Source of the DNA: Streptacidiphilus sp. 4-A2
Lineage (GTDB): Bacteria; Actinomycetota; Actinomycetes; Streptomycetales; Streptomycetaceae
Reading direction: 5' to 3'
DNA: 64,000 bases
Assembly (NCBI GenBank): GCA_014284505.1
Contig: JAAFYY010000001.1
Location: 5,567,845 to 5,631,844 of the forward strand
Below, one piece after another: positions 11,368 through 26,142 of the stretch. The stretch's first letter is position 1. Every line of letters starts with the position of its first letter. Both the position numbers and the translations under genes were made by a program. Under the pieces are notes generated by a model. That model saw only the letters and a program-made list of their open reading frames with translations. It was not told the DNA's origin and searched no databases.

Positions 11368-12093
11368 TCACCCTATTTCGAGGATCTTCTCCCGCATCGC
11401 ATAGACCACCGCCTCCATCCTGGAGTGCAGCTGCAGCTTCTCCAGGATGTTGCGGACATGGTTCTTCACGGTGTTCTCGCTGATGAACAGCTGTTTGGCG
11501 ATGTCCCGGTTGTTCAGCCCGGTCGCCACCAGCTTCAGCACCTCCAGCTCCCGGTCGGTCAGCCGGGGCGCCGGCAGCATCCGGTCGTCCGACCGCTGCT
11601 GGATCATCGACTTGAACTCCGTCAGCAGCTTGGCCGCCATCGACGGACTGATCTGCGACTGGCCGTCGGCCACCGCCCGGATCGCGGTGGCCACCTCGTC
11701 CGTGGAGATCTCCTTGAGCAGGTAGCCGGTGGCCCCCGCCTTGATCGCCTCGTAGAGGTCGGCTTCCTCGTCGCTGATCGTCAGCATGATGATCTTCGTG
11801 CTGGGCGCCGCTTCCTTGATCGAGGTGCATGCCTCGATACCGCTGCGCCGGGGCATCCGCACATCCATCAGGATGATGTCGGGCAGCAGGTCGACCGCCT
11901 TCTCGACGGCCTCGGCCCCGTCACCCGCCTCACCGACGACCTGGATGTCCTCCTCCTGCGCGAGGACGATCTCCAGGCCGCGACGGAACAGCGCGTGGTC
12001 GTCCACGACCAGGACCCTGATCGGTTCGACGGCATACCGCGGACGTGCAGTGTCCAGGTCGTCGTCGCTCCGATGGTCCCACCGCTCCCCCAT
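11368..12093 (-). CDS. Orphan NarL/LuxR-type response regulator
   Basis: The intact 241-residue protein has a receiver domain starting IRVLVVDDHALFRRG with the phosphate-accepting Asp in DIILMDVRMPR, the conserved Thr in MLTISD and Lys in YLLKEI. The C-terminal LuxR helix-turn-helix reads LTDRELEVLKLVATGLNNRD and ISENTVKNHVRNILEKL. No histidine kinase lies beside it. The ATG at 12091-12093 is chosen because GGGGAGGA stands 5 bases upstream; a longer in-frame start has no such site. The same orphan regulator sits next to hpf in other streptomycetes as far as I recall. Targets cannot be told. Confidence 0.9.
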   Translation of the reverse strand: MGERWDHRSDDDLDTARPRYAVEPIRVLVVDDHALFRRGLEIVLAQEEDIQVVGEAGDGAEAVEKAVDLLPDIILMDVRMPRRSGIEACTSIKEAAPSTKIIMLTISDEEADLYEAIKAGATGYLLKEISTDEVATAIRAVADGQSQISPSMAAKLLTEFKSMIQQRSDDRMLPAPRLTDRELEVLKLVATGLNNRDIAKQLFISENTVKNHVRNILEKLQLHSRMEAVVYAMREKILEIG

Positions 12094-12206
12094 CCGGTCC
12101 TCCCCCGGCTGGTCGGCTGTTGTCGCTATGATTCCACGCTCCGCGGGCCCTTCGATCAATCAGGCTTCGCCAATTCACTCCTGGGTGTGCGAACCCGGCA
12201 AACACA

Positions 12207-12239
12207 CCAGGGGTGCGACGCCACACGCCGCACCCCTGG
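12207..12239 (-). terminator. Hairpin terminator after hpf
   Basis: Perfect 11-bp arms CCAGGGGTGCG and CGCACCCCTGG enclose an 11-base loop, 36 bases beyond the hpf stop. There is no long U tract, as is common in this group. Confidence 0.7.
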
Positions 12240-12274
12240 GATCCGTCGCCGGTGTCAGCTACCGGCCGACGGCA

Positions 12275-12894
12275 CTAGTCCTCCAGCTTGAGGTGGATCA
12301 CCCCGTAGTCGTATCCGTGCCGCCGGTAGACCACGCTCGGCTGCCCGGTGTCGCTGTCCATGAAGAGGTAGAAGTCGTGCCCACCAGCTCCATCTCGTAG
12401 AACGCCTGGTCGAGCGCCATGGGGATGGCGGCGTGTGTCTTCTCCCGGACGATCAGCGGACCGTCCCCTTCGATCTCCAGCGTGCCGACCCTGGTCCGCC
12501 GGACCGCGGGCTGCTCATCGACGGATTCGGAGGGCTCGGCCGCGAGCCGGGCCGTCGCCTCGGCGACGCTCAGCGGTGCGCGGTGGCCCTTCTGCACCCG
12601 GCGGCGATCGGCCACCTTGCGCAGCTGCGCGTCGAGCTTGGCCGAGGCGAGGTCCAACGCCGCATACGGGTCGGGGGCGCAGGCCTCGGCCCGGATCACC
12701 GGACCCTTGCTGTGCAGCGTGATCTCCACCCGGTCGGACCGCTCCGCCTGGCGGGGGTTGCGCTCCTTGGAGAGCTCCACGTCGAGGCTGATGACCTTGC
12801 CGTCGAGCTTCTGGATGCGATCCAGCTTCTCGGCGACGTGCTTGCGGAACCGCTCGGGCACCTCGGTCTTCCGACCCTTCACGACGATGTCCAC
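12275..12894 (-). CDS. hpf: Ribosome hibernation-promoting factor, long form (frameshifted)
   Basis: HPF docks in the decoding centre of the 30S subunit and, in the long form, dimerises ribosomes into inactive 100S particles. The N-terminal domain begins (M)DIVVKGRKTEVPERFRKH and includes DVELSKERNPRQ; the C-terminal dimerisation domain ends HDFYLFMDSDTGQPSVVYRR and HLKLED. One base is missing near 12383 (between EMELVG and HDFY). The GTG at 12892-12894 is chosen because the family starts with DIVVKG and GGAG lies 6 bases upstream. Length about 206 residues, normal for actinobacteria. A hairpin follows the stop. Confidence 0.95.
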
Positions 12895-13255
12895 GCAGAT
12901 CTCCGATCCCTTGCGCTGTCGCCGGCGGACCCGCAGGTCGACCGGCCCATCGAGTACGCAGCACCCGCCCGGACGGGCTGGGCGGAACCGCCCCTCACAT
13001 CCCTTCCTCCCCGCTGAAAGCGATTGAAACCCCATGAAACAACGGTTCCGGGGGTTCCGCGTCCTGAACGGGGAGGACTCCGGCGCCACTGGCAGCCGTG
13101 TGTCCCGCCCTCCCAAAGTCGCGGCGCCACCGGGGCTTGTACAGCCCTCGGGACAGTCCTACCTCCTTTCGGGTGAACTCGCAGTAAAAACCAGGCGTCA
13201 TCGAGTTCCATGGACAAGGTTTGACCTGCCGCCCTTGCCTCAGGAGGAGGCCGTC
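12895..13255. other. Divergent gap between hpf and comF
   Basis: This 361-base region should hold promoters for both hpf (minus) and the comF-like gene (plus). The plus-strand end has CAGGAGGAGG just before the comF ATG. On the minus strand an A/T-richer patch (GTTGTTTCATGGGGTTTC, 13028-13045) lies about 140 bases from the hpf start and could be a stress-sigma promoter, but I cannot fix the boxes. No coding frame is supported. Confidence 0.45.
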
Positions 13256-13986
13256 ATGCCCAGCACGCCCCTGCAGATGTTCGACAGTGCGCTGGACCTG
13301 CTCGTTCCCGCGCACTGCGTGGGCTGTGAACATCCGCATACCCAGCTCTGCCCCGACTGCCGGGGCCTGCTTGAGGGCGCGAGTCCCATGCCCGCACGCC
13401 CCACAGCCGCGCCGCCCGGCCTCCCCGAGGTCTTCGCCGCCACGCCCTATGCCGGGCCGGTGCGGCAGATCCTGCTGGCCCACAAGGAGCGCGGCGCGCT
13501 GCGGCTGGCCCACCCGCTGGGCACCGCGCTCGCCGCGACCGTACGCTGTGCGGTCCCGGACGACGCCGCCAGCCGTACGCTGCCGCTGCTGCTGGTGCCC
13601 ATGCCCCTCCCGCCCGCGCGACGGTACGGGCCCGCGGGCACGACCCCACGCTGCGGCTCGCCCGCGCGGCGCGTCCACCCTGCGCGGCGCGGGCGTGCCC
13701 TCCGGCTGCTGCCCGCCCTGCGCCAGCGCCGTCACGTAGCCGACCAGGCCGGGCTCGGCGCAGCCGACCGCTTGCGCAACCTTGCGCTCTTCGGTACCGC
13801 CGCACCGACGACGCCATCTCGGACGGGGCCGGATCGTCCTGTGGACGACCTGGTGACCACGGGTGCGACCCTCGCCGAGGGCGCCCCGGGCCCCTGTCCG
13901 AAGCGGGCGGCGACGTCCTGGTGGCTGCCGTGGTCGCAGCCACGGTCAAGCGCTCGGCACCACCAAGGCAGGACGCCGGGCACTGA
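13256..13986 (+). CDS. ComF-family phosphoribosyltransferase (multiply frameshifted)
   Basis: The protein starts MPSTPLQMFDSALDLLVPAH followed by the zinc-like knuckle CVGCEHPHTQLCPDC (CxxC...CxxC) typical of ComF. The phosphoribosyltransferase core follows: LLAHKERGALRLA, then, after several shifts between about 13625 and 13830, the PRPP-binding loop VDDLVTTGATLAE and VVAAVVAATVKR. The end at the TGA 13984-13986 is inferred from that last frame. At least three indels break the frame, so the middle cannot be read reliably. ComF proteins belong to DNA uptake or nucleotide salvage; the exact role in streptomycetes is not established. The start has CAGGAGGAGG upstream. It converges with lpqB. 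Confidence 0.82.
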
Positions 13987-14020
13987 CCGGGCCGGCCCGG
14001 AGGTCCGCCCGGTCACCTGC

Positions 14021-15869
14021 TCAGCCGGGGTAGCTGGGCATCGGGCCGGGCGCGGCCGACTCGCCCTGGACCAGCAGCTTCCTCCAGGCCGCATTGGCCC
14101 CCGCCTGCCAGACGTAGACCCGTCCCGAGTTCGCGGGGTCACCGTTGGAGTCGCCGAGCAGCGGCTCCTTCACCGGGTCGGGGTCGGCCTCCAGAGCGGA
14201 AACCGTGGTCATCCCGCTGGTCGCCTGCGGTGCCGCAGCGGCCGGCGTCATGGTCGAGCCGTCGACCTGCCAGGCAGCCAGGGTCTTGGCCGACGTGAGC
14301 GACTGGCCGAGTACCACCACGCTGTCGTCGTCGTCCCAGGAAACCGCCTGCACATTGGTCAGCGATGTGGCGATGTCCTGTAGGTCGAACACCGTCAGCC
14401 CGGGTCGGTCGACGTCCCCGAGCGCTCGACCCAGCCCACATAGACCCGGCTCTGGCCGCCCTCGTCGATGATCAGCGCGATCCGGGCACCGTCCTCGGCA
14501 ACGCGCAGACCGGCCACGGTGGCGCCCGAAGGCAGCCCCGACAAGGTGACCGGGATCTGCGTGGCCCCGTCCCCGGTCAGCGCCACCACCTGGGACGCCG
14601 AAGCGGGGTCACTGTCGACCACCCAGAGCGTGCCCGTCCCGTCCCAGCTCGGGCTGCTGAGCGACTTGAGCGGGCCGTGCAGCGCGGAGTGCTGCGAACT
14701 CGGCGAGCCGGCCGTCCCCACATACAGGTTCTCGCCGTCACGCGGGATGACCGCCACCTGTGCCCGGCGCGACGCGAACGCGCCGATCCCGGCGGCGACG
14801 GACGGCTCCAGCGCCCCCGGTACCGGAGCGGAGAGGTCATTGCTCACATTCAGGCTGTTCAGACGACCGGAAGCAGCGACGAAGTAGGCGGTCGAGACCG
14901 GACTCTGCGCGGGGACGTACGTGCTGTTCCCAACCGTCGAGCACTTCGCCGTGCCACCGGAGCCCTGGTACAGCGCCGCCGCGCCGATCTGCTGGCCGGA
15001 CTGCGTGTCCTGCTGCTGCATCGGCACCGAACTCAAAGTGGCGTACATCTGAGCGGCCATCTCCTCGCAGGCGGCCGGGTCGTCCAGGAGCGAGGCGTTC
15101 GCCGAGTTGAGCACCACCTTGGCTGTGCCCTGGTTGTCGGGCATGACGAGGCCACCGACACGCCGGCGGGAAGGCCGAGGTGAGCACCGAACCCAGCTGG
15201 TCGGGGAAGCCCGCGACCAGGCCCGTGCGGCATCCCGCAACGGATCTTGTGGCCGCGCACAGATCGGATCGGCCACCAGCGGCGGCACATGGCTGCTGGT
15301 CTGCGACCCCTCGCCGGTAGTACAGGTTGGCCGTCATAGAGCCGCTGAAAGTCCTGCAAGCGGATGATCAGTCCCTGCGGCAGGCCGGTGATCTGCCAGT
15401 TTCCTTGGCGTTCCGCTGGAAACTGAACTGTTCCCTGACCTGCCTACTGCTGGTCCCCGGGGAGTAGCGGGACTGCGAGTCGAGCGTGGCGTCCACCCTG
15501 CCGGAGACAGTGAGCGTGACCCTGCCGCCGGCCAGGCTCCGGACTGCTGGGCCGGCCCGATCCCTTCAAGCACCGTCACCTGGGCGCTGGGGTTCCAGGT
15601 GTCAGGATCCGCCAGGTACTCCTTGGCGGTGCTGTAGTTCGCCTCATCACTGACCAGGTCGTCGAGGAACCCGAAGAGCAGGTCCTTCGGCAGTTCCCTG
15701 GGCGTGGCGGATCCGCGACCACCACCAGCCGGGTCGCCTGGGTATTGGCATCCTGGCTGCCGGAGTCCGGCACCGGGGTCCCGGAGTCGGGCATGGTGGC
15801 GCATCCCGCGAGCACCACGCCCAGCGCCAGCACCCCCACCGTCCGGACGCTACTCCTGCGCAGCCGCAC
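14021..15869 (-). CDS. lpqB: Lipoprotein LpqB (multiply frameshifted)
   Basis: LpqB is the outer-face lipoprotein partner of the MtrAB two-component system. The reading VRLRRSSVRTVGVLALGVVL ends in lipobox L-A-G-C at residue 23, followed by ATMPDSGTPVPDSGSQD. Later blocks include the GerMN-like region and the C-terminal beta-propeller (for example GTLWVVDSDP, EDGARIALIIDEGGQ, RVYVGWVERS and RVYVWQAGANAAWRKLLVQG). Shifts occur near 15700, 15570, 15340-15300 and 14393. The GTG at 15867-15869 is preferred because AAGGAGGGG lies about 10 bases upstream; another in-frame GTG at 15896 is possible. Expected length is about 610 residues. It follows mtrB on the same strand, the order seen across actinobacteria. 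Confidence 0.92.
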
Positions 15870-15986
15870 CTCATCCCGCCCCTCCTTGGACACCACGACC
15901 TGCGCGCCGGTGGGCCATACCCCGATGCAGCCCTGACGTCCGCCGGATGCTCGGCGGAAGCAGCCGCCGCTCGGGCACGCCCGGGA

Positions 15987-17885
15987 TCACGGAACCGTAC
16001 CCCAGGACCCGCCCAGCCCGGGACCGAGGCCCATCCCCACGGTTGCGCTGTTGTCCAGCGACTCCGTCATCGCGGCGATCTCCACCTGCCGGACGACCTG
16101 CGTACGGCATTCCGGCCGGGTCGAGCCCCCGGTTGCCCCGGAGTCCTCCGGCTCCAGCGGGATCGGCGAGCGCTGCACCTCGCCGCCGGCATTACGCGGC
16201 ACGTGTGGCCGGAACTGCGAGCCGCCCCCGGCTCACCCACGCGTGGAGCCAGCCGCCGTGCAGCGCCGCGTCCTCCAGTGCGATCGACAGGCCGAGTCCG
16301 GTACCACCGGTCGTCCGCGCCGCGCCGGGTCGGCCCGCCAGAAGCGGTTGAAACACCCGCGCCGCCTCGCCGGGCTTGAGACCGATGCCCTGGTCCCGAA
16401 CCGCGACCGCCACCGCGCCGTCCCCGGCTGCCAGCCTGACCTCGATGTCGCGTCCCTCACCGTGTTCGAGAGCGTTGACCACCAGGTTCCGCAGAATCCG
16501 CTCGATCCGGCGCGGATCGACCTCAGCCACCACCGGCTCGTCGCCGCCGCGCACGATCACCGCACTGCCCTTGGTGCGCGCCAGCGGCTCGGCACCCTCG
16601 ATCACCCGGGCCACGACATCCCTGAGGTCCGCCGGCTCGGCGTCCAGGATGGCCGCACCCGCGTCGAACCGGCTGATCTCAAGCAGGTCCGCGAGCAGCG
16701 ACTCAAAGCGGTCGAGCTGGTTCTGCAGCAGCTCGGCAGAACGTTCCGCCGCCGGGTCGCCGAAGTCCTCACGTGACTCGTAGAGCAGGTCCGCGGCCAT
16801 CCGGACAGTTGTCAACGGGGTGCGCAGCTCGTGAGAGACGTCGGAGACAAAGCGCCGCTGCACCCGGAAAGCTCCTCCAGCTGGCGGATCTGCGACTGCA
16901 GGGCGCTGCCCATGCGGTTGAAGGACTCCCCGAGGCGGGCGATGTCGTCCGTTCCGGAGACCTTCATCCGCTCCTCCAGCCGGCCGTCGGCCAGGCGCTC
17001 GGAGATCTCGGCCGCCATCCGCACCGGCGCGACGACCTGGCGGACCACCAGCCAGGAGATGGCTCCCAGCAGGATCACCACAAACACCCCGGCCATCGCC
17101 AGCGTCCTACTGACCAGGTCCAGCGTGTTCTGCTCCAGGGTGAACCGGAAGAGGTAGTACAGCTGGTAGGGCTGGTTGTCCACGCTCATCTGCTGCGCGA
17201 CGATCAGGCCCGAGGACGTCTCCCCGCTGTCCAGCGGGTGGATCGTCGTGTACTCCTCCTGCACGACATTGGGATGAGCCTCGACCTGCGCCTGGAAGGC
17301 GGCGGGAATACTGGCGTTCGGGTCCACATTGCCGAACTCGCGGGGGTTGGCGTCGGAGGTACCACTGCCGGCCTGGACGACACCACCGGTGCTGGGGACC
17401 ATGCCGACCACGGCGTACTGGCCGGCGCCGCTGTTGGCCAGCTCGGGAACCACAGTCGAGAGCCAGTCGCCGATGTCTATCGGCGAAGCCCCGGCAGTCG
17501 ACTGGGTCGACCCACCGGCCGGCGTGGTGGCGTGCACGCCACCGGGGTCCACCTGGGACTGCTCCTCGATCTGGGCCTGGGCCTCCGCGAAGCCGCTCTG
17601 GGCCTGGATCTTCGCGGCATCCTGCTTGGCCACGAGCAGCCCGTTACGGACCGCACTCATCACCACGACGCCCAGTACCAGCACCACCACAAGCGAGAGC
17701 AGCAGCGTGGTCGCAACCACGCGGACCTGGATCGACCGGCGGTAGAGGCCGGTCAGCCGCAGGAACGGGCGAGAAGCCCGAAGCTGGATCATCCGCAGAA
17801 GTGAACGCATGCCACCTGGATCCACATCACTGGTAGCCGACCGCCCGCCGTCCGGCTGGGGCGCGGCGGGGGTCCGACCACTCAT
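15987..17885 (-). CDS. mtrB: Sensor histidine kinase MtrB (frameshifted)
   Basis: MtrB senses envelope or osmotic conditions and phosphorylates MtrA. A transmembrane segment (VVATTLLLSLVVVLVLGVVV, about residues 57-76), a long extracytoplasmic domain, a second segment (MAGVFVVILLGAISWLVV) and a HAMP domain precede the kinase core. The H box is VSDVSHELRTPL, the N box NLVVNALEHGEG, and G boxes DQGIGL and GGTGLGLSI. Shifts occur near 16863, 16340 and 16205. The ATG at 17885 lies one base after the mtrA stop. The C-terminal end is uncertain: TGA at 15987 is used, but a further shift could carry the frame to the TGA at 15871, next to the lpqB start. Confidence 0.93.
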
Positions 17886-17886
17886 C

Positions 17887-18563
17887 TCAGCTCGGCCCCG
17901 CCTTGTAGCCGACGCCGCGAACAGTCACCACGATCTCCGGGCGCTCCGGATCGCGCTCGATCTTCGAACGCAGGCGCTGGACATGCACATTCACCAGCCG
18001 CGTGTCAGCGGCGTGGCGGTAGCCCCAGACCTGCTCCAGCAGCACCTCACGGGTGAACACCTGCCAGGGCTTGCGGGCAAGCGCCACCAGCAGATCGAAC
18101 TCCAGCGGCGTCAGCGGGATACCCCGGCCGTCGCGCTTCACCGAGTGTCCGGCCACATCGATGACCAGATCGCCGATGGACAGCTGCTCGGGGCTCGGCT
18201 CCTCCGCGCGACGCAGCCGCGCCCGCACCCGGGCCACCAGCTCCTTCGGCTTGAAGGGCTTGGTCATGTAGTCGTCAGCACCGGACTCAAGACCGACGAC
18301 CACGTCGACCGTGTCGGTCTTAGCCGTGAGCATGACGATCGGCACGCCGGACTCGGCACGGATCTGACGACAGACGTCGATCCCGTCCCTGCCCGGCAAC
18401 ATCAGGTCGAGCAACACCAGGTCGGGCTTGACTTCGCGGAAAGCGGCCAGAGCCTTGTCGCCATCCGCGACAAAAGACGGCTCAAAACCCTCCCACGCAG
18501 CACGATGCCAAGCATCTCGGCCAGAGCAGTGTCGTCATCGACGATCAAGACGCGTCCCTTCAT
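17887..18563 (-). CDS. mtrA: Response regulator MtrA (one frameshift)
   Basis: MtrA is an OmpR-type regulator that controls cell division, development and cell-wall genes in actinobacteria. The start MKGRVLIVDDDTALAEMLGI is followed, after a missing base near 18490, by GFEPSFVADGDKALAAFREV and the phospho-acceptor region LLDLMLPGRDG, then MLTAKTD and YMTKPFKPKEL. The winged-helix domain shows LTPLEFDLLVALARKPWQVF and VNVHVQRLRSKIERDPERP. Length is about 225 residues as expected. An ATG at 18561-18563 is used; only one base separates its stop from mtrB. As an essential-type gene broken by a single base, it supports sequencing error. Confidence 0.95.
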
Positions 18564-18867
18564 GCCCCCATGGTCTCATTGCGGAAACGTGAGCTGGGGC
18601 ACAGTTGGTAGAGAGATCCGCCACTCGTTCGATCTCTCACCCCGAAGACCAGCGACTTTACCGACAAAAGTGACATTCCTCCCAGAGCTCAGCTGGCCGA
18701 GTGGACAGCTGTGCTCCCACAGGCGGGAGAGACGGAAAACCTCCTGCCCCGCGCCTCCCCGACAGCGGGCAGGACTGTCCGCGACAGCAAGCGGCCCATG
18801 GCACGATGAGCGCGAATTGGCCCCTCGGGGCCGTGCTTCCGCAACCACAAAGGTGGACCCCCGAACC
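18564..18867. other. Divergent gap upstream of mtrA
   Basis: These 304 bases carry the promoters of mtrA (minus) and of the membrane protein gene (plus). A TTTACCGACAAAAGTGACATT stretch near 18657-18677 is the most A/T-rich part. I cannot place a convincing -35/-10 pair or a tandem MtrA site, and see no coding frame. Confidence 0.4.
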
Positions 18868-20121
18868 ATGACCGACATCCCGAGCCGGCGTCCCCTGGAG
18901 CAGGCCGCTCCCGACACCGCCGATTCCCGTCCGCCGGTCTCGGACAGCGGCAGCACCCTCCAGGACCCGCCCGAGGACCTTACGACCGGCCCCGACACCG
19001 CCCCCGGCGTCCCGGGCCAGCCGACAGCCCGTGGGCGCGCAACCGAGCACGCCCTCACCCGGGACCGACCGGACCCGGCTGGGGCGCTCCCGCCACCCGC
19101 CCCGGCCCGGTGGTCACCGCCCCGGTCGACGGCTGGGAGTGGTCTGGCAGCTGGGTACCCAAGCCCGGAATCATCGCGCTGCGGCCGCTCGCCTTCGGCG
19201 ACCTGCTCTCCGGCTCACTGGCAGTGCTCCGCCGGCACTGGCGGGTCGTGCTTCTGCTCTCCGGCTGCATCGCCCTGATCACGCAGGCACTGACCTCAGC
19301 GGCCAGCCAGTTCGGGATCAGCGACAACTCCACCTTCACCCTGCCGTCCGCCTCCACGAACAGCGCGACAGCACTGCACCAGGAACTCCGGCTCCTGCGG
19401 GACCTTCTCCCGGTGCTGGGGCTCACCCTCCCGCTCACCGTCTTCGCGACCGTACTGGGCGGTGCGCTGATCGCGCCGGTCGTCAGCCGCGCCGTCCTGG
19501 GCAAGAGCGCCGCCCTGGCGAGGTCTGGCCGGAGATCCGGCCCAAGGTGCTGCGAGCCCTCGGGCTGGCCCTCGCGGTCACGGCCGCCCTGTCGGCCCTG
19601 ACCGGTCTTTTCCTGGCTCCCGCGATCTGGGCGGACCTGGCCGGGGCCTCGGACTCGACAGTGCTGTCCCTCGCGCTGCTGGCTGTTCCCGCCGGGCTGG
19701 TCTTCCTCTGGCTGTACATCCCGATGAACCTGGCCGGAGCCACCCTGGCTCTGGAACGGCAAGGGCTTCGAGCCACGGTCACCCGGGCGCTCCGGCTGTC
19801 CCGGGGTTCATGGTGGCGCCTCTTCGCCCAGACGCTACTGGTCAACCTCGTGGTCGACCTGGTGGGACTGCTCATCTCCCCACCGCCATCGCAGACCTCG
19901 CACTCAACGGCAACGGCACGTCAACTGTCGGACTCATCCTCACAGCCGCGGTGGGCGTGGTCAGTTCGACCCTGAGCATCCCGGTGACCTCTGCGTTCTC
20001 GGTACTCCTCTACATCGACCAGCGGATCCGCCGAGAGGGCCTCGACCTCGAACTCGCCACCGCGGCGGGAGTCCCCAGTACGGGAAGTGATCGAGGCCTT
20101 CGCGCTTCCACCGCAGGTATT
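18868..20121 (+). CDS. Polytopic membrane protein, SCO3014-like (frameshifted, end uncertain)
   Basis: The protein begins MTDIPSRRPLEQAAPDTADS with a Pro/Gly-rich cytoplasmic tail, then a conserved VDGWEWSGSWVPKPGIIALRP entry and about six hydrophobic segments, including VVLLLSGCIALITQAL, LGLALAVTAALSALTGLFLA and LALLAVPAGLVFLWLYIPMN. The C-terminal end contains VTSAFSVLLYIDQRIRREGL, a phrase typical of actinobacterial proteins with a glycerophosphodiesterase-type membrane domain. Shifts lie near 19090, 19520 and 19885. The true stop is not clear; the strong hairpin at 20122 suggests the gene ends just before it. Role unknown; its place next to mtrAB-lpqB is conserved. RBS AAGGTGG precedes the ATG. 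Confidence 0.75.
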
Positions 20122-20153
20122 GGGCCGCGGGCTGGGTCACCAGCCCGCGGCCC
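20122..20153 (+). terminator. Strong GC hairpin after the membrane protein gene
   Basis: Perfect 14-bp arms (GGGCCGCGGGCTGG and CCAGCCCGCGGCCC) enclose GTCA. It probably ends the rightward transcript. Some frames remain open through it, so it could alternatively lie inside an extended reading frame. Confidence 0.65.
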
Positions 20154-20458
20154 GACGTCGTTCGGGAGGAGCGGAAGGAAGGCACGGACGCACGACCGGG
20201 GCTGTCGGCCCTGCATACAGACGCCGGGCAGGGCGATGTCTTCGAGATTCCCATGGAGGGTTCCTCTGGACGAGCACCGTGCCGGTTCGCCTGCTCCGCT
20301 CGGCTGTGTACGGGAGACCTCTGCCCAAGCCGTGGCAGCCCGTGGTGAGGAAGAAGACAAGCCGAGGTCGGCTGTCCAGGACGAGCCGTGGAGCCTGGAG
20401 ACCGGCCGGCTGAATTGGTCGCGCTGAATTGGTCCGGCTGAACTGGTCCACAAATGCG
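20154..20458. other. Gap between membrane protein gene and rRNA operon
   Basis: About 305 bases with no recognisable gene. One plus-strand frame stays open to 20427, but its composition (Arg/Pro/Ser) and lack of family phrases argue that it is spurious. The right end holds three imperfect copies of GCTGAATTGGTC at 20409-20450. In S. coelicolor more genes lie between the SCO3014-like gene and sahH, so this may be a deletion scar. Confidence 0.45.
20409..20450. repeat. Three imperfect 14-bp direct repeats
   Basis: Copies GCTGAATTGGTCGC, GCTGAATTGGTCCG and GCTGAACTGGTCCA follow one another directly, just outside the rRNA terminator. No function is evident. Confidence 0.6.
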
Positions 20459-20493
20459 TGTAGGCCCCCTGACACAAGGTCAGGGGGCCTACA
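20459..20493 (-). terminator. rRNA operon terminator
   Basis: A perfect 15-bp inverted repeat with core TAGGCCCCCTGAC and a 5-base loop starts ten bases after the 3' end of 5S rRNA. It would also stop rightward transcription entering the rRNA operon. Confidence 0.9.
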
Positions 20494-20502
20494 GCTAAAG
20501 GT

Positions 20503-20622
20503 TGTTCGGCGGCGTCCTACTCTCCCACAAGGTCCCCCTTGCAGTACCATCGGCGCTATGAGGCTTAGCTTCCGGGTTCGGAATGTAACCGGGCGTTTCC
20601 CTCACGCTATGACCACCGAAAC
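20503..20622 (-). rRNA. rrf: 5S ribosomal RNA
   Basis: The minus strand reads GTTTCGGTGGTCATAGCGTG at the 5' end and GGACGCCGCCGAAC at the 3' end, with the conserved CCGAACCCGGAAGCTAAG in loop regions. Length is about 120 nt. It is the last gene of the 16S-23S-5S operon. Confidence 0.96.
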
Positions 20623-20680
20623 ACTATGAAGATATCAACACACACGCTGCCGGAAGCAGGGGGTCGTTTCTTCAGAACAA

Positions 20681-25803
<5,123 letters not shown>

Positions 25804-25882
25804 CTGTTGAGTTCTCAAGGAACGGACGCTTCCTTCAAGACCCTTTCACCGGTCTCTCCGGGCGCTTCGTTCTTCGTTTTCT

Positions 25883-25911
25883 AGCTTAGCAGATCCGTTT
25901 ACCCGGTCGAA
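25883..25911 (-). promoter_or_regulatory. rRNA promoter (-35 TTCGAC, -10 TAAGCT)
   Basis: On the minus strand TTCGAC (25906-25911) and TAAGCT (25883-25888) are spaced by exactly 17 bases, about 240 bases upstream of the mature 16S end. Multiple tandem promoters are known for Streptomyces rRNA operons. Confidence 0.65.
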
Positions 25912-26142
25912 CCGAGGTTTTTCGTTCCTGCGTCATACTCCCGACAACTCGCGTTGCCGTTATGGATTACCTTAGCAGGCTTTCCGTACCGCTTTCGCGA
26001 CTCACTCCCCATAAGCATCGGGACAGCACTCACCCGGCATTTCTGCCCTGGTTCAGTGCTTGATTTCGATGCTCCTGGAGCGCGAGGGATCCGAGACTAC
26101 TCCGGACCGCGCCGGGTGTCCAATCCAGGCAACCGCTCGAAC

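Noticed and set aside
17887..18563. mtrA, hpf, manB and others as true pseudogenes
   Set aside because: Single-base breaks in so many core genes with perfectly kept downstream reading point to sequence errors.
20154..20427. Extension of the membrane protein frame to 20427
   Set aside because: The tail is low-complexity Arg/Ser/Pro without family phrases and passes through a 14-bp perfect hairpin better explained as a terminator.
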